A stretch of DNA of 64,000 nt, taken from positions 62,001 through 126,000 of the forward strand of contig CALIFY010000001.1 of NCBI GenBank assembly GCA_938021675.1, written 5' to 3'. A program made the translations under genes and the position numbers. The notes under the pieces are model-generated. The model saw nothing but the letters and a program-made list of their open reading frames with translations, was not told the DNA's origin and did no database searches. Shown one piece after another: positions 8,498 through 17,478 of this stretch. Every line of letters starts with the position of its first letter. Within the stretch, counting starts at the first letter, position 1. The DNA comes from an uncultured Acidimicrobiales bacterium. GTDB lineage: Bacteria > Actinomycetota > Acidimicrobiia > Acidimicrobiales > SZUA-35.

Positions 8498-9553
8498 TCA
8501 GAGGCCGGCATCAGCGGGCTCCGTCGTCGTATGTGGTTCCGACGTTGCCGCTTTGCTGTGGTCCCACAGCTCGGCCTCGTCGGCAAACGTCTCGGTCGGC
8601 TCGATATCGACAGCCGGATCTGACTCCGGTCCGGCAACTGGATCAGGAGCGAGGCCGGTTCGCAGGTACTCCGCGCTTGCCTCGTAAGCAATGTCGGCCA
8701 GTTCCGGGCCCCGGGTGAAGTCATCGAACCTGACACGGGGGTTACTTCCCGCAGGGAGCCGATGGACAACGCAACGAGCTGGGACGCGACGGAGATCGTC
8801 TTCCAGCCGGAACTTGCGAGCTGTCCAGTAGGCCTGCACCACTCCGTCGAATGGCCGTTTCAAATCGCGTTGGCGACCGTCGAGGTGGCCGACGTGGAGC
8901 ACATACAGTTCGGTGGCGCCCATCGCCACCGCCTTGTCGACATGAATTTCGTTGAGGACACCGCCGTCGATCAATGTACGCGATTGGTATTGCACCGGTG
9001 GGTATACGGCCGGTAACGCCGCCGAAGCCATAAGGGCGGGAACGAGACGACCGCGTTCGAACCAGCATTCGTCAGCGGTTTCCACATCCGTGGCGACGCA
9101 GGCGAAGGGCACCGCCAGCTCTCCGAAGGTCTTGAACACCAGCTCATCGTCGAGAAGGGACTCAAGCGACGCCGGGTCATGCAACGCATCGCCACGACGG
9201 GCCAGCTGCGCGACGAGGGGCATAAGTCGGGCCGCTGGCATGAGATCCGGATCGCCGTCGGCGATGCGACGCCAGATTCGGTCGAGGCGTTCGACACCTT
9301 GACGGTTTGGCTCGGCCGCGAAACCGGCTCCGTTAATCGCGCCGACCGAGCACCCGACGATGAGGTCCGGCACGACTCCGGCGTCGGCCAACGCTCGAAG
9401 CATGCCGACCTGCACCGCGCCAAGGTTGCCGCCGCCGGAAAGGACAAACCCAACCGTCGAACGTCGGCGGCCGAACCGGATCCGTCGCACCGGTGGCAAC
9501 CGCTCGAAACGGTCTGCCAGCCGGCCTCCCAGCGATCGTTGCCCTAGGGGCAC
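8498..9553 (-). CDS. Patatin-like phospholipase
   Basis: 351 residues from GTG 9553, which overlaps the end of pyk by 10 bases. The oxyanion loop SGGGNLG (39-45), the nucleophile motif G67-C-S69-V-G and the DGG motif with D196 give the Ser-Asp dyad of patatin/RssA-type lipid acyl hydrolases. The first about 30 residues are basic and align poorly, so a start 15-20 codons later is possible. The last about 60 residues are acidic and Thr-rich, probably disordered. Cytosolic or peripherally membrane-bound. Confidence 0.85.
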   Translation of the reverse strand: MPLGQRSLGGRLADRFERLPPVRRIRFGRRRSTVGFVLSGGGNLGAVQVGMLRALADAGVVPDLIVGCSVGAINGAGFAAEPNRQGVERLDRIWRRIADGDPDLMPAARLMPLVAQLARRGDALHDPASLESLLDDELVFKTFGELAVPFACVATDVETADECWFERGRLVPALMASAALPAVYPPVQYQSRTLIDGGVLNEIHVDKAVAMGATELYVLHVGHLDGRQRDLKRPFDGVVQAYWTARKFRLEDDLRRVPARCVVHRLPAGSNPRVRFDDFTRGPELADIAYEASAEYLRTGLAPDPVAGPESDPAVDIEPTETFADEAELWDHSKAATSEPHTTTEPADAGL

Positions 9554-10971
9554 CGGACCATGCGGAGGGTATCGGTGGCTGCCACCGTGCCGGAGCTTCC
9601 ACCGAGCACAGCCACGATGTCCCCGGTCCGAATGTGGCCTTCGGCTTTCGCCCGTTCGAGCACGGTGTGAACCGTGACGACGTTGTCGTCGATACGGTCG
9701 ATCTTGAGCGGTGTAGCGCCCCAACTCATCGTCAATTGGCGCATCGTGCGCTCCTCAGGTGAAAAGCCGAGGATCGGGGCCTGCGGGCGGAATCGGGCGA
9801 TCGCCCGGACGGTGAATCCTGATCGCGAAATGCAGATGATCGCCTTCGCATCGATTTCTTTCGCCGCTTGCCAGGTGGCCAACGTCATCACGTCGGTCAC
9901 CTTGAGGTCCGCGCCCTGGCGTTCGTTCAAATGATCACGGCGAAGCTGGCGGCCCCAGCCCTCATAATTGAACTCTTGGTCGGCGCGGGTGGCAATGCTC
10001 GCCATCGTCGCTACGACATGGGCTGGGTCTCGCCCGATCGCCGTCTCTGCCGAGAGCATCACCGCGCTGGTGCCATCGAACACCGCGTTTGCCACGTCGG
10101 AGGCCTCGGCCCGAGTTGGGGCCGGAGCGCTAATCATCGATTCAAGCATCTGGGTGGCGGTAATCGCTGGCCTACCGAGCGAGATGCAACGAGCGATGAT
10201 CGACTTTTGCAGGTGCGGGAGATCCTGAAGCGACAGCTCGGTGCCGAGATCGCCTCGGGCCACCATCACGGCCCCGGACTCGGTAATGATCCCATCCAAG
10301 TTTTCGATGGCGGCCCGTGTCTCAATCTTGGCTACAACCAACGGCCCGCGAGGCGCCGGTTCAAGCCCAACTCGACGAACGTCGTGAGCGGAGCGGACAA
10401 AGGAGAGCGCCACCATGTCGACGTCGGCCTCGACCATAGCGTCGAGAAGTCGGAGGTCTTCCGGTGTAGGGGTCGTCAGCTTAAGCCGGTCGGAAGGGAT
10501 ATGAAGTCCCGGCCGTCCCTGAACTGTACCGCCGAACAACACACGGGCTTTGAGAGCGTCACCGGTGTGGTCAACGACTTCGAGCACGATTGAGCCGTCG
10601 CCGACAGCCAACCGATCGCCTTTGTGGATGTCGGTGAGCAGGCTGTCGTATCCGACGGTGAATCGTTCACCGGTCGATGGGCCCTTGCCCGGTTCGAGCA
10701 ACAGCTCATCGTCGACGTCCAACTCGACGGGACCATCGAAGGATCCAAGCCGTACCTTCGGCCCTGGGAGGTCGGCCATAACGCCTACCGGACGCCCGAC
10801 CGCGTCAGCGATCCGTCGCAGCCACCCGAGCCGTTCTATCTGCTCCTCTAGCGTGCCGTGCGAAAGATTGAGACGGGCAACATCCATGCCGGCCTCAACC
10901 ATTGCTTTCAGGGTGGTCTCGTCGGCGCAAGCCGGACCGATGGTGGCGATAATCTTCGTTCGACGCTTCAC
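9544..10971 (-). CDS. pyk: Pyruvate kinase
   Basis: 475 residues. It begins KRRTKIIATIGPA, and shows NLSHG, DLPGPKVR, the catalytic-lysine segment LVVAKIETRAA, VARGDLGTEL and ITATQMLESM, then the C-terminal effector domain. It makes ATP and pyruvate from PEP in glycolysis. GTG 10971 is chosen because TAACCT ends 7 bases upstream; an alternative GTG lies 18 bases earlier. The patatin gene overlaps its stop, suggesting translational coupling. Confidence 0.97.
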   Translation of the reverse strand: MKRRTKIIATIGPACADETTLKAMVEAGMDVARLNLSHGTLEEQIERLGWLRRIADAVGRPVGVMADLPGPKVRLGSFDGPVELDVDDELLLEPGKGPSTGERFTVGYDSLLTDIHKGDRLAVGDGSIVLEVVDHTGDALKARVLFGGTVQGRPGLHIPSDRLKLTTPTPEDLRLLDAMVEADVDMVALSFVRSAHDVRRVGLEPAPRGPLVVAKIETRAAIENLDGIITESGAVMVARGDLGTELSLQDLPHLQKSIIARCISLGRPAITATQMLESMISAPAPTRAEASDVANAVFDGTSAVMLSAETAIGRDPAHVVATMASIATRADQEFNYEGWGRQLRRDHLNERQGADLKVTDVMTLATWQAAKEIDAKAIICISRSGFTVRAIARFRPQAPILGFSPEERTMRQLTMSWGATPLKIDRIDDNVVTVHTVLERAKAEGHIRTGDIVAVLGGSSGTVAATDTLRMVRCP

Positions 10972-10978
10972 ATGAGAA

Positions 10979-10984
10979 AGGTTA
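10979..10984 (-). promoter_or_regulatory. -10 box TAACCT of pyk
   Basis: TAACCT on the minus strand is 7 bases before GTG 10971, consistent with a leaderless pyk transcript. Confidence 0.45.
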
Positions 10985-11151
10985 TCCACTCCCGACCCGT
11001 TCCCCCGTACAGCGACAACACAGCTACTTGCCGTTCACCATTTTGTCCGGTCAAACTCCATCGGCTCGATGCACCTCATCGTGAGCCTGCACAACCAACA
11101 ACACCGCAGCTGATCAACCGCCCGAGCGCTGATCCGACCTCCAAAACGCGG

Positions 11152-11706
11152 TCATTCTTCGTCGTCGAGCTCGGCCACCCGGGCCAATAGCTGATCGCGT
11201 ACCGATACGCCTTTTTCTCGGGCGTTCCCGCCGGTGGCTCGCCAACCGTGGCGTGCTGAGTACAAAAGCGGGGGTTCGCCAAGCCGGCCCTCTTCGACCG
11301 AGGTCACCGTGGCCAGGAACAGATCGTGGTCGAACCGCTCGATCCGATCAAAGGTTTCACAGCGCATCCAGGCGATCGAGTGAGGAACAAACGGATGCCC
11401 CTGCTCATCGTGTTCGATGTACTCCGGTGCGGCGTAGCGAAACTTTCGGCCAGGGTAGGAGAAATATTGACCTTCGCTGATCTGGTCGGCGGCCAACATC
11501 GACACCGTGAACCGTCCGGCGTCAATCATCACCGGGTACGTGTCGTGTTTCGGACTTACCGAAGCCATGACGATCGGTTCCTCGAACGAGATCTGCGACA
11601 CCCAGTGAGAGGTGTACGCCCTCGTCAGACCGTCGTGGCGTGCAGCGACGACCTGAACGCCCTTGATCATATGTCCGAGGCTTCTCTTGATCTCACGATC
11701 GATCAA
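11152..11706 (-). CDS. Flavin reductase-like FMN-binding protein
   Basis: About 184 residues with the split-barrel flavin reductase fold: YTSHWVSQISFEEP, IVMASVSPKHDTYP, FTVSMLAADQ and ISEGQYFSYPG. Such proteins reduce or carry FMN/FAD, often feeding flavin-dependent oxygenases. The frame extends upstream to 11766, but the family-like sequence starts at about DREIKRSLGHMIKG, so I place the start at TTG 11706 with low certainty. No partner oxygenase is adjacent. Confidence 0.78.
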   Translation of the reverse strand: MIDREIKRSLGHMIKGVQVVAARHDGLTRAYTSHWVSQISFEEPIVMASVSPKHDTYPVMIDAGRFTVSMLAADQISEGQYFSYPGRKFRYAAPEYIEHDEQGHPFVPHSIAWMRCETFDRIERFDHDLFLATVTSVEEGRLGEPPLLYSARHGWRATGGNAREKGVSVRDQLLARVAELDDEE

Positions 11707-11817
11707 CGTGCATCCCCAAGGTCGGTAGCCGATTCGCCGCCGACCACCATAGGTCACAGTCGTCAAGTAACGGCGAGCCGACCGGGGAGAATCAGCCCAA
11801 ATGGGCCCGAGCGAGTC

Positions 11818-12624
11818 TCAGTTTCGGTGGGCGCGAAGCGCCCGAGCAGCGTCAAGGTGAGCATCAGCACGTTCAGGGTCGATGCTCACCAAACGCTCGT
11901 ACTCATCGGCCGCCCGATCAAAACGTCCTACCGCGGCCAACGTGTTAGCTAGCTCAACCCGATCGCGGAGTTCGGCCGAGGCCATGCCGGCCCGTAGTTC
12001 CAACACCGGAACCGAGTCGGTTATCCGCCCCTGACGGCCGAATGCCACCCGTAGATTTAGGAGTACCCGCGAGGTCACCATTTCCGCCGTTAGCGGATCC
12101 AACATCGATGGTCGGAACGCCTCGATCGGATACACGCGGGCAAATAGCGCTCGGCACTCGTCGAGGCTGAGAAGCCGACCGCGGTCGAAGGGATCGAACC
12201 GGTTCGCCGAGTTCGCTCCCTCTCCGAGCAGGACGTGGCCCGGCATACCGAGGATGACCAGTTCGTGGCCGTGGCGGCGGGCGATTTCAGACGCTACGAC
12301 ACCGAGTGTGATCGGAATTCCCCGACGCCGAGCGAGCACGAGATGAATGAGCGAGTTTGCCGGGTCGTAGTAGTTGGTGACGTCGCCAGCGAACCCCAAA
12401 GTGTCAAAGACCAACGAGAGGCAAGCGCCAACACTTTCGACCTGTGGTGATCGTTCGGCTAGGCGGTCGAAGTCGGCAACGACCTCATCCTCGGTCGGAC
12501 CGCCGGACGGATCGACCGAAGCGATCACCGCCAGGATCTTGTCGAGACGAGGTACCGGCGCCGCCAGCAACTCGTTGAGCCGGTCGACCGGCGCGACGTT
12601 GCGACCCTGGTCGCCATCGCTCAT
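11818..12624 (-). CDS. SirB1-type transglutaminase-like/TPR protein
   Basis: 268 residues from ATG 12624, which overlaps the crotonase stop as ATGA. The transglutaminase-like region has YYDPANSLIHLVLARRRG and GIPITLGVV, then ARRHGHELVILGMPGH. The C-terminal about 90 residues form tetratricopeptide-type helices (ELANTLAAVGRFDRAADEYE). The SirB1 family is widespread and its biochemical role is not settled. The overlap implies translational coupling with the enoyl-CoA hydratase. Confidence 0.8.
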   Translation of the reverse strand: MSDGDQGRNVAPVDRLNELLAAPVPRLDKILAVIASVDPSGGPTEDEVVADFDRLAERSPQVESVGACLSLVFDTLGFAGDVTNYYDPANSLIHLVLARRRGIPITLGVVASEIARRHGHELVILGMPGHVLLGEGANSANRFDPFDRGRLLSLDECRALFARVYPIEAFRPSMLDPLTAEMVTSRVLLNLRVAFGRQGRITDSVPVLELRAGMASAELRDRVELANTLAAVGRFDRAADEYERLVSIDPERADAHLDAARALRAHRN

Positions 12625-13412
12625 CGACCGTGAAACCTCGGTTGGCGTTTTTCCAAGAACGCGCCAACCCCTTCGAGATAATCGGCTGATCGGGCGCAAG
12701 CGTCGGTTGCGGCAGCGACCTCGTTCGGCCTCCGATCCTCTGGCCGCATGAGATGATCGGCGATCGCCAACTTCGCCGCCCGTTGGGTGAGCGGTGCCCG
12801 TTTCGCCATCGTGGCCACCGCTCCAGCAACGAACCGATCGAGTTCGCTCTTGGGGAGCACTCGGTTTACCAGCCCCCACCGCTGCGCCGTCTCGGCATCG
12901 TACCAATCGGCGGTGAAAACCATCTCCTTCGTGGCTCCGGGACCGATCAGATCGACGAGTCGGCCCAGTCCTTCCGGGCTGTAACCGATTCCCAACCTCG
13001 CCGGTGGGAGACCAAAGCTCGCATCGTCTGCCGCATACCGGACGTCGGCAAGAATAGCGATGGCCAATCCCCCACCGATGCAATGACCGTGGATCAGCGC
13101 GACCACGGGTTTCGAAAGCTGTTCGACCGCAGAAAACGCCTTCTCGATTAAGACGTCGTACTCGTCTCCCCCACCTGGTCGGGACTCACCGAACTGAGAG
13201 ATGTCGGCACCGGCGACGAACGATGTCTCGCCGGCACCGCGTAGCACCACAACGCAGATGCTGTCGTCGGCGTCCAGCTCGGCGCAACGATAGGCGAGCG
13301 CACGCCACATCTCGGCCGTCATCGCGTTGCGTCGAGCCTGGTGGTCGAACACGATGGTGCCGATTGGACCATCTCGTTCGACGGTCACCGCCGGCCCTAT
13401 CGAGTCCGTCAC
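12621..13412 (-). CDS. Enoyl-CoA hydratase/isomerase family protein
   Basis: 263 residues, crotonase fold. Oxyanion-hole segments are TSFVAGADISQFGE and HGHCIGGGLAIA; the second catalytic region has PPARLGIGYSPEGLGRL. The C-terminus ends in the typical FLEKRQPRF. It probably hydrates or isomerises acyl-CoA thioesters; the substrate is unknown. GTG 13412 is preceded by AAGGAG at a 5-base spacing. The gene heads a coupled pair with the SirB1-like gene. Confidence 0.87.
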   Translation of the reverse strand: MTDSIGPAVTVERDGPIGTIVFDHQARRNAMTAEMWRALAYRCAELDADDSICVVVLRGAGETSFVAGADISQFGESRPGGGDEYDVLIEKAFSAVEQLSKPVVALIHGHCIGGGLAIAILADVRYAADDASFGLPPARLGIGYSPEGLGRLVDLIGPGATKEMVFTADWYDAETAQRWGLVNRVLPKSELDRFVAGAVATMAKRAPLTQRAAKLAIADHLMRPEDRRPNEVAAATDACARSADYLEGVGAFLEKRQPRFHGR

Positions 13413-13518
13413 ATACGCTCCTTCTATCGGCTGGCCAGGCACCAGTATTCCAACCAAGTCTCTCGTCTAAGCGCAGGCTACGTCCAGCTTGCCTTCGACG
13501 GGCGGAGATCGACGAGTA

Positions 13519-13528
13519 ACGCTACGGT
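13519..13528. promoter_or_regulatory. Symmetric bidirectional -10 element ACGCTACGGT
   Basis: The plus strand reads TACGGT, 8 bases before ATG 13537. The minus strand reads TAGCGT, 106 bases upstream of the crotonase GTG. The two hexamers share the central TA. Confidence 0.42.
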
Positions 13529-13536
13529 CGTTGTCG

Positions 13537-14322
13537 ATGGACCGATCGTTCCTCGACTTTCCGACCCCGTTTGGCATGGCTCACCGCGGAGGAGGAAACT
13601 CTGCACCGGAGAATACCGTCGGCGCGTTTTCTCACGCCGTGGACCTTGGCTATCGATACCTTGAGACCGACGTACTGCCGACCGCCGACGGGGTGCTCGT
13701 GGCATTCCACGACGATGACCTGGAGCGGGTGACCGGACTTCAGGGTCGAATCTCCGATTACCGGTGGGCTGAGCTGTCCGAGGTTCGTATCGAAGGTATC
13801 CATGGGATTCCCAGACTCGATGCGCTGTTCGAGCTGTTTCCCGACGCCCGGTTCAACGTCGATCCAAAAGCTGATGATGCAGTCGATCTGTTGGTCGAGG
13901 TGATACGGGCCAATGATGCGGTTGACAGGGTCTGTATCGGCTCGTTTTCTGAAGACCGAGTCAAACGGGCCAGGGCGGCGTTTGGATCCCGATTGTGCAC
14001 GTCACCTGGCCCACTCGGGTTGGTACAGACCTTCACGGCAGCGTTGCTGTGGCCCCGTTGGCAACCACCGTACGGTTGTGTCCAGATGCCGACTCGTCGC
14101 TATGGCGTGCCCCTCACGGGACGGTGGCTGATTCGTCGGCTGCAACGGCTTGGTCTCCAAGTCCATTATTGGACGATCAACACCGAGGCGGAGATGATCG
14201 ACTTGCTCGATCGAGGAGCCGACGCCATCATCACCGATGAGACCGAACTGTTGAAACGAGTACTCGAAGACCGTGGCCAATGGGTCGCTTCGTCGGGAGA
14301 CCAGCCGAGAGAATCACCATGA
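13537..14322 (+). CDS. Glycerophosphodiester phosphodiesterase
   Basis: 261 residues of TIM-barrel GDPD type: AHRGGGNSAPENT near the start (catalytic His and Arg, then Glu), LETDVLPTADGVLVAFHDD with the second His, and WTINTEAEM near the end. It cleaves glycerophosphodiesters to glycerol-3-phosphate and an alcohol. No signal peptide, so likely cytosolic. The start follows TACGGT. Its stop overlaps the GGT start as ATGA. Confidence 0.9.
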   Translation: MDRSFLDFPTPFGMAHRGGGNSAPENTVGAFSHAVDLGYRYLETDVLPTADGVLVAFHDDDLERVTGLQGRISDYRWAELSEVRIEGIHGIPRLDALFELFPDARFNVDPKADDAVDLLVEVIRANDAVDRVCIGSFSEDRVKRARAAFGSRLCTSPGPLGLVQTFTAALLWPRWQPPYGCVQMPTRRYGVPLTGRWLIRRLQRLGLQVHYWTINTEAEMIDLLDRGADAIITDETELLKRVLEDRGQWVASSGDQPRESP

Positions 14323-15905
14323 ACGGGCCACGGTTTCTCGAACAAGCCCGGCTCGCTGCTCGAGGGATCGTCTGTTCGGTAGATCATTTGGCGACAGCGG
14401 CCGGCAGCACCATGTTGGCCACCGGAGGGACTGCGGTCGATGCTGCGGTCGCGGCCTCGGCAGTGTTAGCTGTCACAACGCAACACATGTGCGGCATGGG
14501 CGGCGACCTGTGGGCGCTGGTCCACGACGGTCCCGGGAGCCCAGCGACGTTGAACGCATCCGGCCGCGCCGGCTCGGGGTCTGATGCCGGTCAGCTCAGA
14601 ATTGAAGGCCACCGTTCGATGCCGCTTCGGGGGGACATCCGGTCGACCCCAGTCCCCGGGTGTGTCGATGGGTGGTTGACCATTCACGAACGCTACGGTC
14701 GAGCGCCGCTGCTCGATGTCTTGACTCCGGCAATCGAGTTAGCCGAACTTGGCTTCCCGGCATCGGGTTCGTTGGCTGCGGCGGCGATCGGTATTACCAC
14801 CGTCGAAGGCGCAGACGATTTCCTCGTCGACGGGCGAGCGGTCACCGTTGGCCAGCGGGTCCGTCGACCGGGACTGGCCAGAAGCTTACGGGCGATCGCC
14901 AGCGAGGGCCGCAACGGTTGGTACCAAGGTGAGTTCGGCCACGCGTTGGTCAACCTCGGCCATGGGGTGTTCACCGAAGATGACCTCGCCCGTTCTCAGG
15001 CGGATTGGGTCGAGCCCTTGATGATCGAGGCATGGGGCCACCGCATCTGGACCGTGCCGCCGAACTCTCAGGGGTACCTGTCGCTAGCCGGCGCCGCCAT
15101 AGCCGAGGCCACCGGGCTACTACCGGCGGACCCCTCCGACCCGGTCTGGGCCCATGTGCTGATCGAGGCGGCCAAACAGGCCGCCTACGATCGAGCGACC
15201 GTGCTCCACGAACATGCAAATGGATCCGGTCTGCTTGCCGAGGACCGCCTCAGGCAACGGGCGGCAACGATCTCGCTGGAACGAGCGGCCTCGCTAGTTC
15301 CCCCGGCTCGCGGGGGCGGGACCATCTACCTCTGCGTCGTCGATGAGGACCGTATGGGCGTGTCCCTCATTCAGTCGAACGCCGCCGGATTCGGAGCCCA
15401 CCTGGCGGTTCCAGGAATCGGTGTGTTCCTCCAGAACCGGGGTATCGGATTCTCGCTCGATCCTGGTCACCCGGCGGAACTCGGCCCGGGACGTCGGCCG
15501 CCCAGCACCCTGGCCCCGGCGCTTGTCACCACCCCCGGCGGCGCCCTCCGTAGTGTGCTGGGAACGATGGGGGGCGACGGCCAACCCCAAGTTGTGCTTC
15601 AGATGTTGGCCCATCTCCTCGATGCCGGCTCCTCGCCGGGCACGGCTGTGACCCATCCTCGGTTCACGTTGACGGTGCCCGAAGCCAGTGGCTTCGACAC
15701 GTGGGGCAACGCCGATCGTCTCGCTGTCGCCATCGAGTCCGGCGGGTCGTGGGCCGATGGGCTCGTTTCCCGTGGCCACCGCCTTGAACTCAAGTCGTGG
15801 GGGGAGTCGATGTTCGGCCACGCTCACCTGATAAACGTTGGTGACGACCACCTAGCCGGGGTTGCCGAACCACGAGCGGCAACGTCTGCTGTCGTCGGTC
15901 TGTAG
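14319..15905 (+). CDS. ggt: Gamma-glutamyltransferase family protein
   Basis: 528 residues. The N-terminal part has ATGGTAVDAAVAAS and MCGMGGDLWALV, the small-subunit part RGGGTIYLCVVD. T335 in this GGT is the expected autoprocessing nucleophile. Unlike secreted GGTs there is no signal peptide, and the usual HTT before the nucleophile is GGT, so this may be one of the cytosolic GGT-like acylases rather than a glutathione hydrolase. Coupled to the GDPD gene by a 4-base overlap. Confidence 0.85.
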   Translation: MNGPRFLEQARLAARGIVCSVDHLATAAGSTMLATGGTAVDAAVAASAVLAVTTQHMCGMGGDLWALVHDGPGSPATLNASGRAGSGSDAGQLRIEGHRSMPLRGDIRSTPVPGCVDGWLTIHERYGRAPLLDVLTPAIELAELGFPASGSLAAAAIGITTVEGADDFLVDGRAVTVGQRVRRPGLARSLRAIASEGRNGWYQGEFGHALVNLGHGVFTEDDLARSQADWVEPLMIEAWGHRIWTVPPNSQGYLSLAGAAIAEATGLLPADPSDPVWAHVLIEAAKQAAYDRATVLHEHANGSGLLAEDRLRQRAATISLERAASLVPPARGGGTIYLCVVDEDRMGVSLIQSNAAGFGAHLAVPGIGVFLQNRGIGFSLDPGHPAELGPGRRPPSTLAPALVTTPGGALRSVLGTMGGDGQPQVVLQMLAHLLDAGSSPGTAVTHPRFTLTVPEASGFDTWGNADRLAVAIESGGSWADGLVSRGHRLELKSWGESMFGHAHLINVGDDHLAGVAEPRAATSAVVGL

Positions 15906-15939
15906 CTGACACGGGTCGAAGGGCGCACAGCCTCGGCGA

Positions 15940-16767
15940 CTACAGTTCCTTCGGATCGGTAAACCGAGGCTCCCGCTTCTCGAAGAACGCGGCGACCTGT
16001 TCGACCTGATTTGGTGTACCGATCAACTGGGCCATCTCCCGTCGTTCATTGGCAAAACCTTCGGCCGTCGATGCTCGGGGCGCGGCGAGGAACAAGCGCT
16101 TGGCCGCCCGGATTGCGTCTGGCGACTTGCTCGCTATATCGGCCGCGAGGGCCGATGCCGCGGCGTGGGGCTCTTCGGAGACATGGGTGCAGAGGCCGAG
16201 CGCCACCGCTTCTTCGCCGCTGACGGAACGGCCGGTAAAGGTCAGTTCTTTGGCTACGTCGAGACCGACAAGATCGACGAGCGATTGTGTACCGGTCATG
16301 TCTGGTATCAAACCCCACCGAATTTCGAGTACCGACAACTTCGCGTCCGGTGCCACGATGCGTATGTCCGCACCGAGAGCGAGCTGGATGCCACCACCGA
16401 GGGCATGTCCCTCGATCGCCGCCACAACCGGGACCGGCAGCTCGGTCCACCCGTAGACGGCCTGCTGCCATTGGTGGGTGATCCGACCGTCGCCGGCGTT
16501 CACGATCGAATCGACAGACGGCGTGCTCCCGGACGACCCGGTGTTGTCGGCAATCGCCTGGAAGCTGCTGAAGTCGAGTCCGGCACAAAACGACGAACCT
16601 TCGCCAGACAACACCACGCACCTCAGGGTGGCATCATCGCGCAAGGTGTCGCTCGTATCGACCAACGCAGCCAGCATCTCTGGATCGAGGGCGTTCATCT
16701 TGTCGGGCCGATTCAGACGTACGTCGGCGACTCCCCCGTCTCTGGTCACCAGGACTCTGGTACTCAT
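15940..16767 (-). CDS. Enoyl-CoA hydratase/crotonase family protein
   Basis: 275 residues. LNRPDKMNALDPEM, SSFCAGLDFSSF and EGHALGGGIQLALGAD mark the acyl-CoA binding and oxyanion-hole regions; EIRWGLIPDMTGTQ is the second active-site segment. The C-terminal FFEKREPRF is typical. An AGGAG at 7-8 bases supports ATG 16767. It overlaps the DUF5522 stop as ATGA. Substrate unknown; not close to the copy at 13 kb in detail. Confidence 0.87.
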   Translation of the reverse strand: MSTRVLVTRDGGVADVRLNRPDKMNALDPEMLAALVDTSDTLRDDATLRCVVLSGEGSSFCAGLDFSSFQAIADNTGSSGSTPSVDSIVNAGDGRITHQWQQAVYGWTELPVPVVAAIEGHALGGGIQLALGADIRIVAPDAKLSVLEIRWGLIPDMTGTQSLVDLVGLDVAKELTFTGRSVSGEEAVALGLCTHVSEEPHAAASALAADIASKSPDAIRAAKRLFLAAPRASTAEGFANERREMAQLIGTPNQVEQVAAFFEKREPRFTDPKEL

Positions 16768-17054
16768 CGTGGGTTCTCCTCTCGATCTGGTGCCCCGACG
16801 TAGGGACAGTGTCGGCACCCACGATCACAGCACCAGCCCCGGTCGCGCAAATGGCTGGCGGTCATCACGAACAGGCCAGTCGATGGGTCTCGGTAGCCCG
16901 GCGAGTCATTGTCGACCGCCAGCCGGTGACTCGTGAGGCATCGGTCGCGGTCCGGATGTTCGGGGCTGAGCCTGGACGGATGAGGGGTGAGCCAATCGGG
17001 GCGCGTTTGGTCGGGCTCTGATGGATCGGATTGTGGATAAGTTTCGCAATCCAC
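16764..17054 (-). CDS. DUF5522 Cys-rich small protein
   Basis: 96 residues. The end carries the family signature YRDPSTGLFVMTASHLR followed by a cluster of cysteines (WCCDRGCRHCPY), which looks like a metal or Fe-S site. The N-terminal LTPHPSRLSPEHPDRD is also typical of the family. No function is known to me. GTG 17054 is the only usable start. It is the first gene of a two-gene unit with the crotonase, whose ATG overlaps its stop. Confidence 0.75.
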   Translation of the reverse strand: MDCETYPQSDPSEPDQTRPDWLTPHPSRLSPEHPDRDRCLTSHRLAVDNDSPGYRDPSTGLFVMTASHLRDRGWCCDRGCRHCPYVGAPDREENPR

Positions 17055-17193
17055 AGGGTTACCCCTCTAGCACCGCACAAGCGTCTGGCCATATGTTGGC
17101 TTGTAACGAAGTCGCTCGGACTTACAACATCACCAAACGTAGCGACGCAGACCTCAGAACAGACCGACACCACCAGCTTGAGAGGAGCAACGC

Positions 17194-17457
17194 ATGATGA
17201 CACTATTCGCAGTAACCCTGACCGACCAAACAACCGACTTCGTCGAAGGGGCTGACGCCTACCAGCAGGAGGGTCCGCTCACCACGTTTTTTCAAGTCCG
17301 CGATGAGCGGGCGGTGATCGACTCCTGGAGCGTCCGCCTTGCCAGCTACCGAACGGCCGACATAAGTGCGATCCGTCGTACCAACCCGAACGTCATCCAC
17401 GACTCGCCATCGACCGAACACGACCTCGGCACTAGCGTTGCCAGCTCGGTCGCCTGA
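17194..17457 (+). CDS. Small uncharacterised protein
   Basis: 87 residues, begins MMTLFAVTLTDQTTDFVEGAD. No family recognised; a hydrophobic, alternating N-terminal third suggests small beta-strands (FAVTLTD, TTFFQVRD, VRLASYR). The start is well supported by AGGAG six bases upstream of ATG 17194. It is convergent with cvnD, with 21 bases between the stops. Likely cytosolic. Confidence 0.6.
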   Translation: MMTLFAVTLTDQTTDFVEGADAYQQEGPLTTFFQVRDERAVIDSWSVRLASYRTADISAIRRTNPNVIHDSPSTEHDLGTSVASSVA

Positions 17458-17478
17458 TTCGTCTGCGGGCGGAGTCGG

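Noticed and set aside
10990-11151. RNA gene or short ORF upstream of pyk
   Set aside because: No tRNA-like fold, RBS or conserved peptide was visible.
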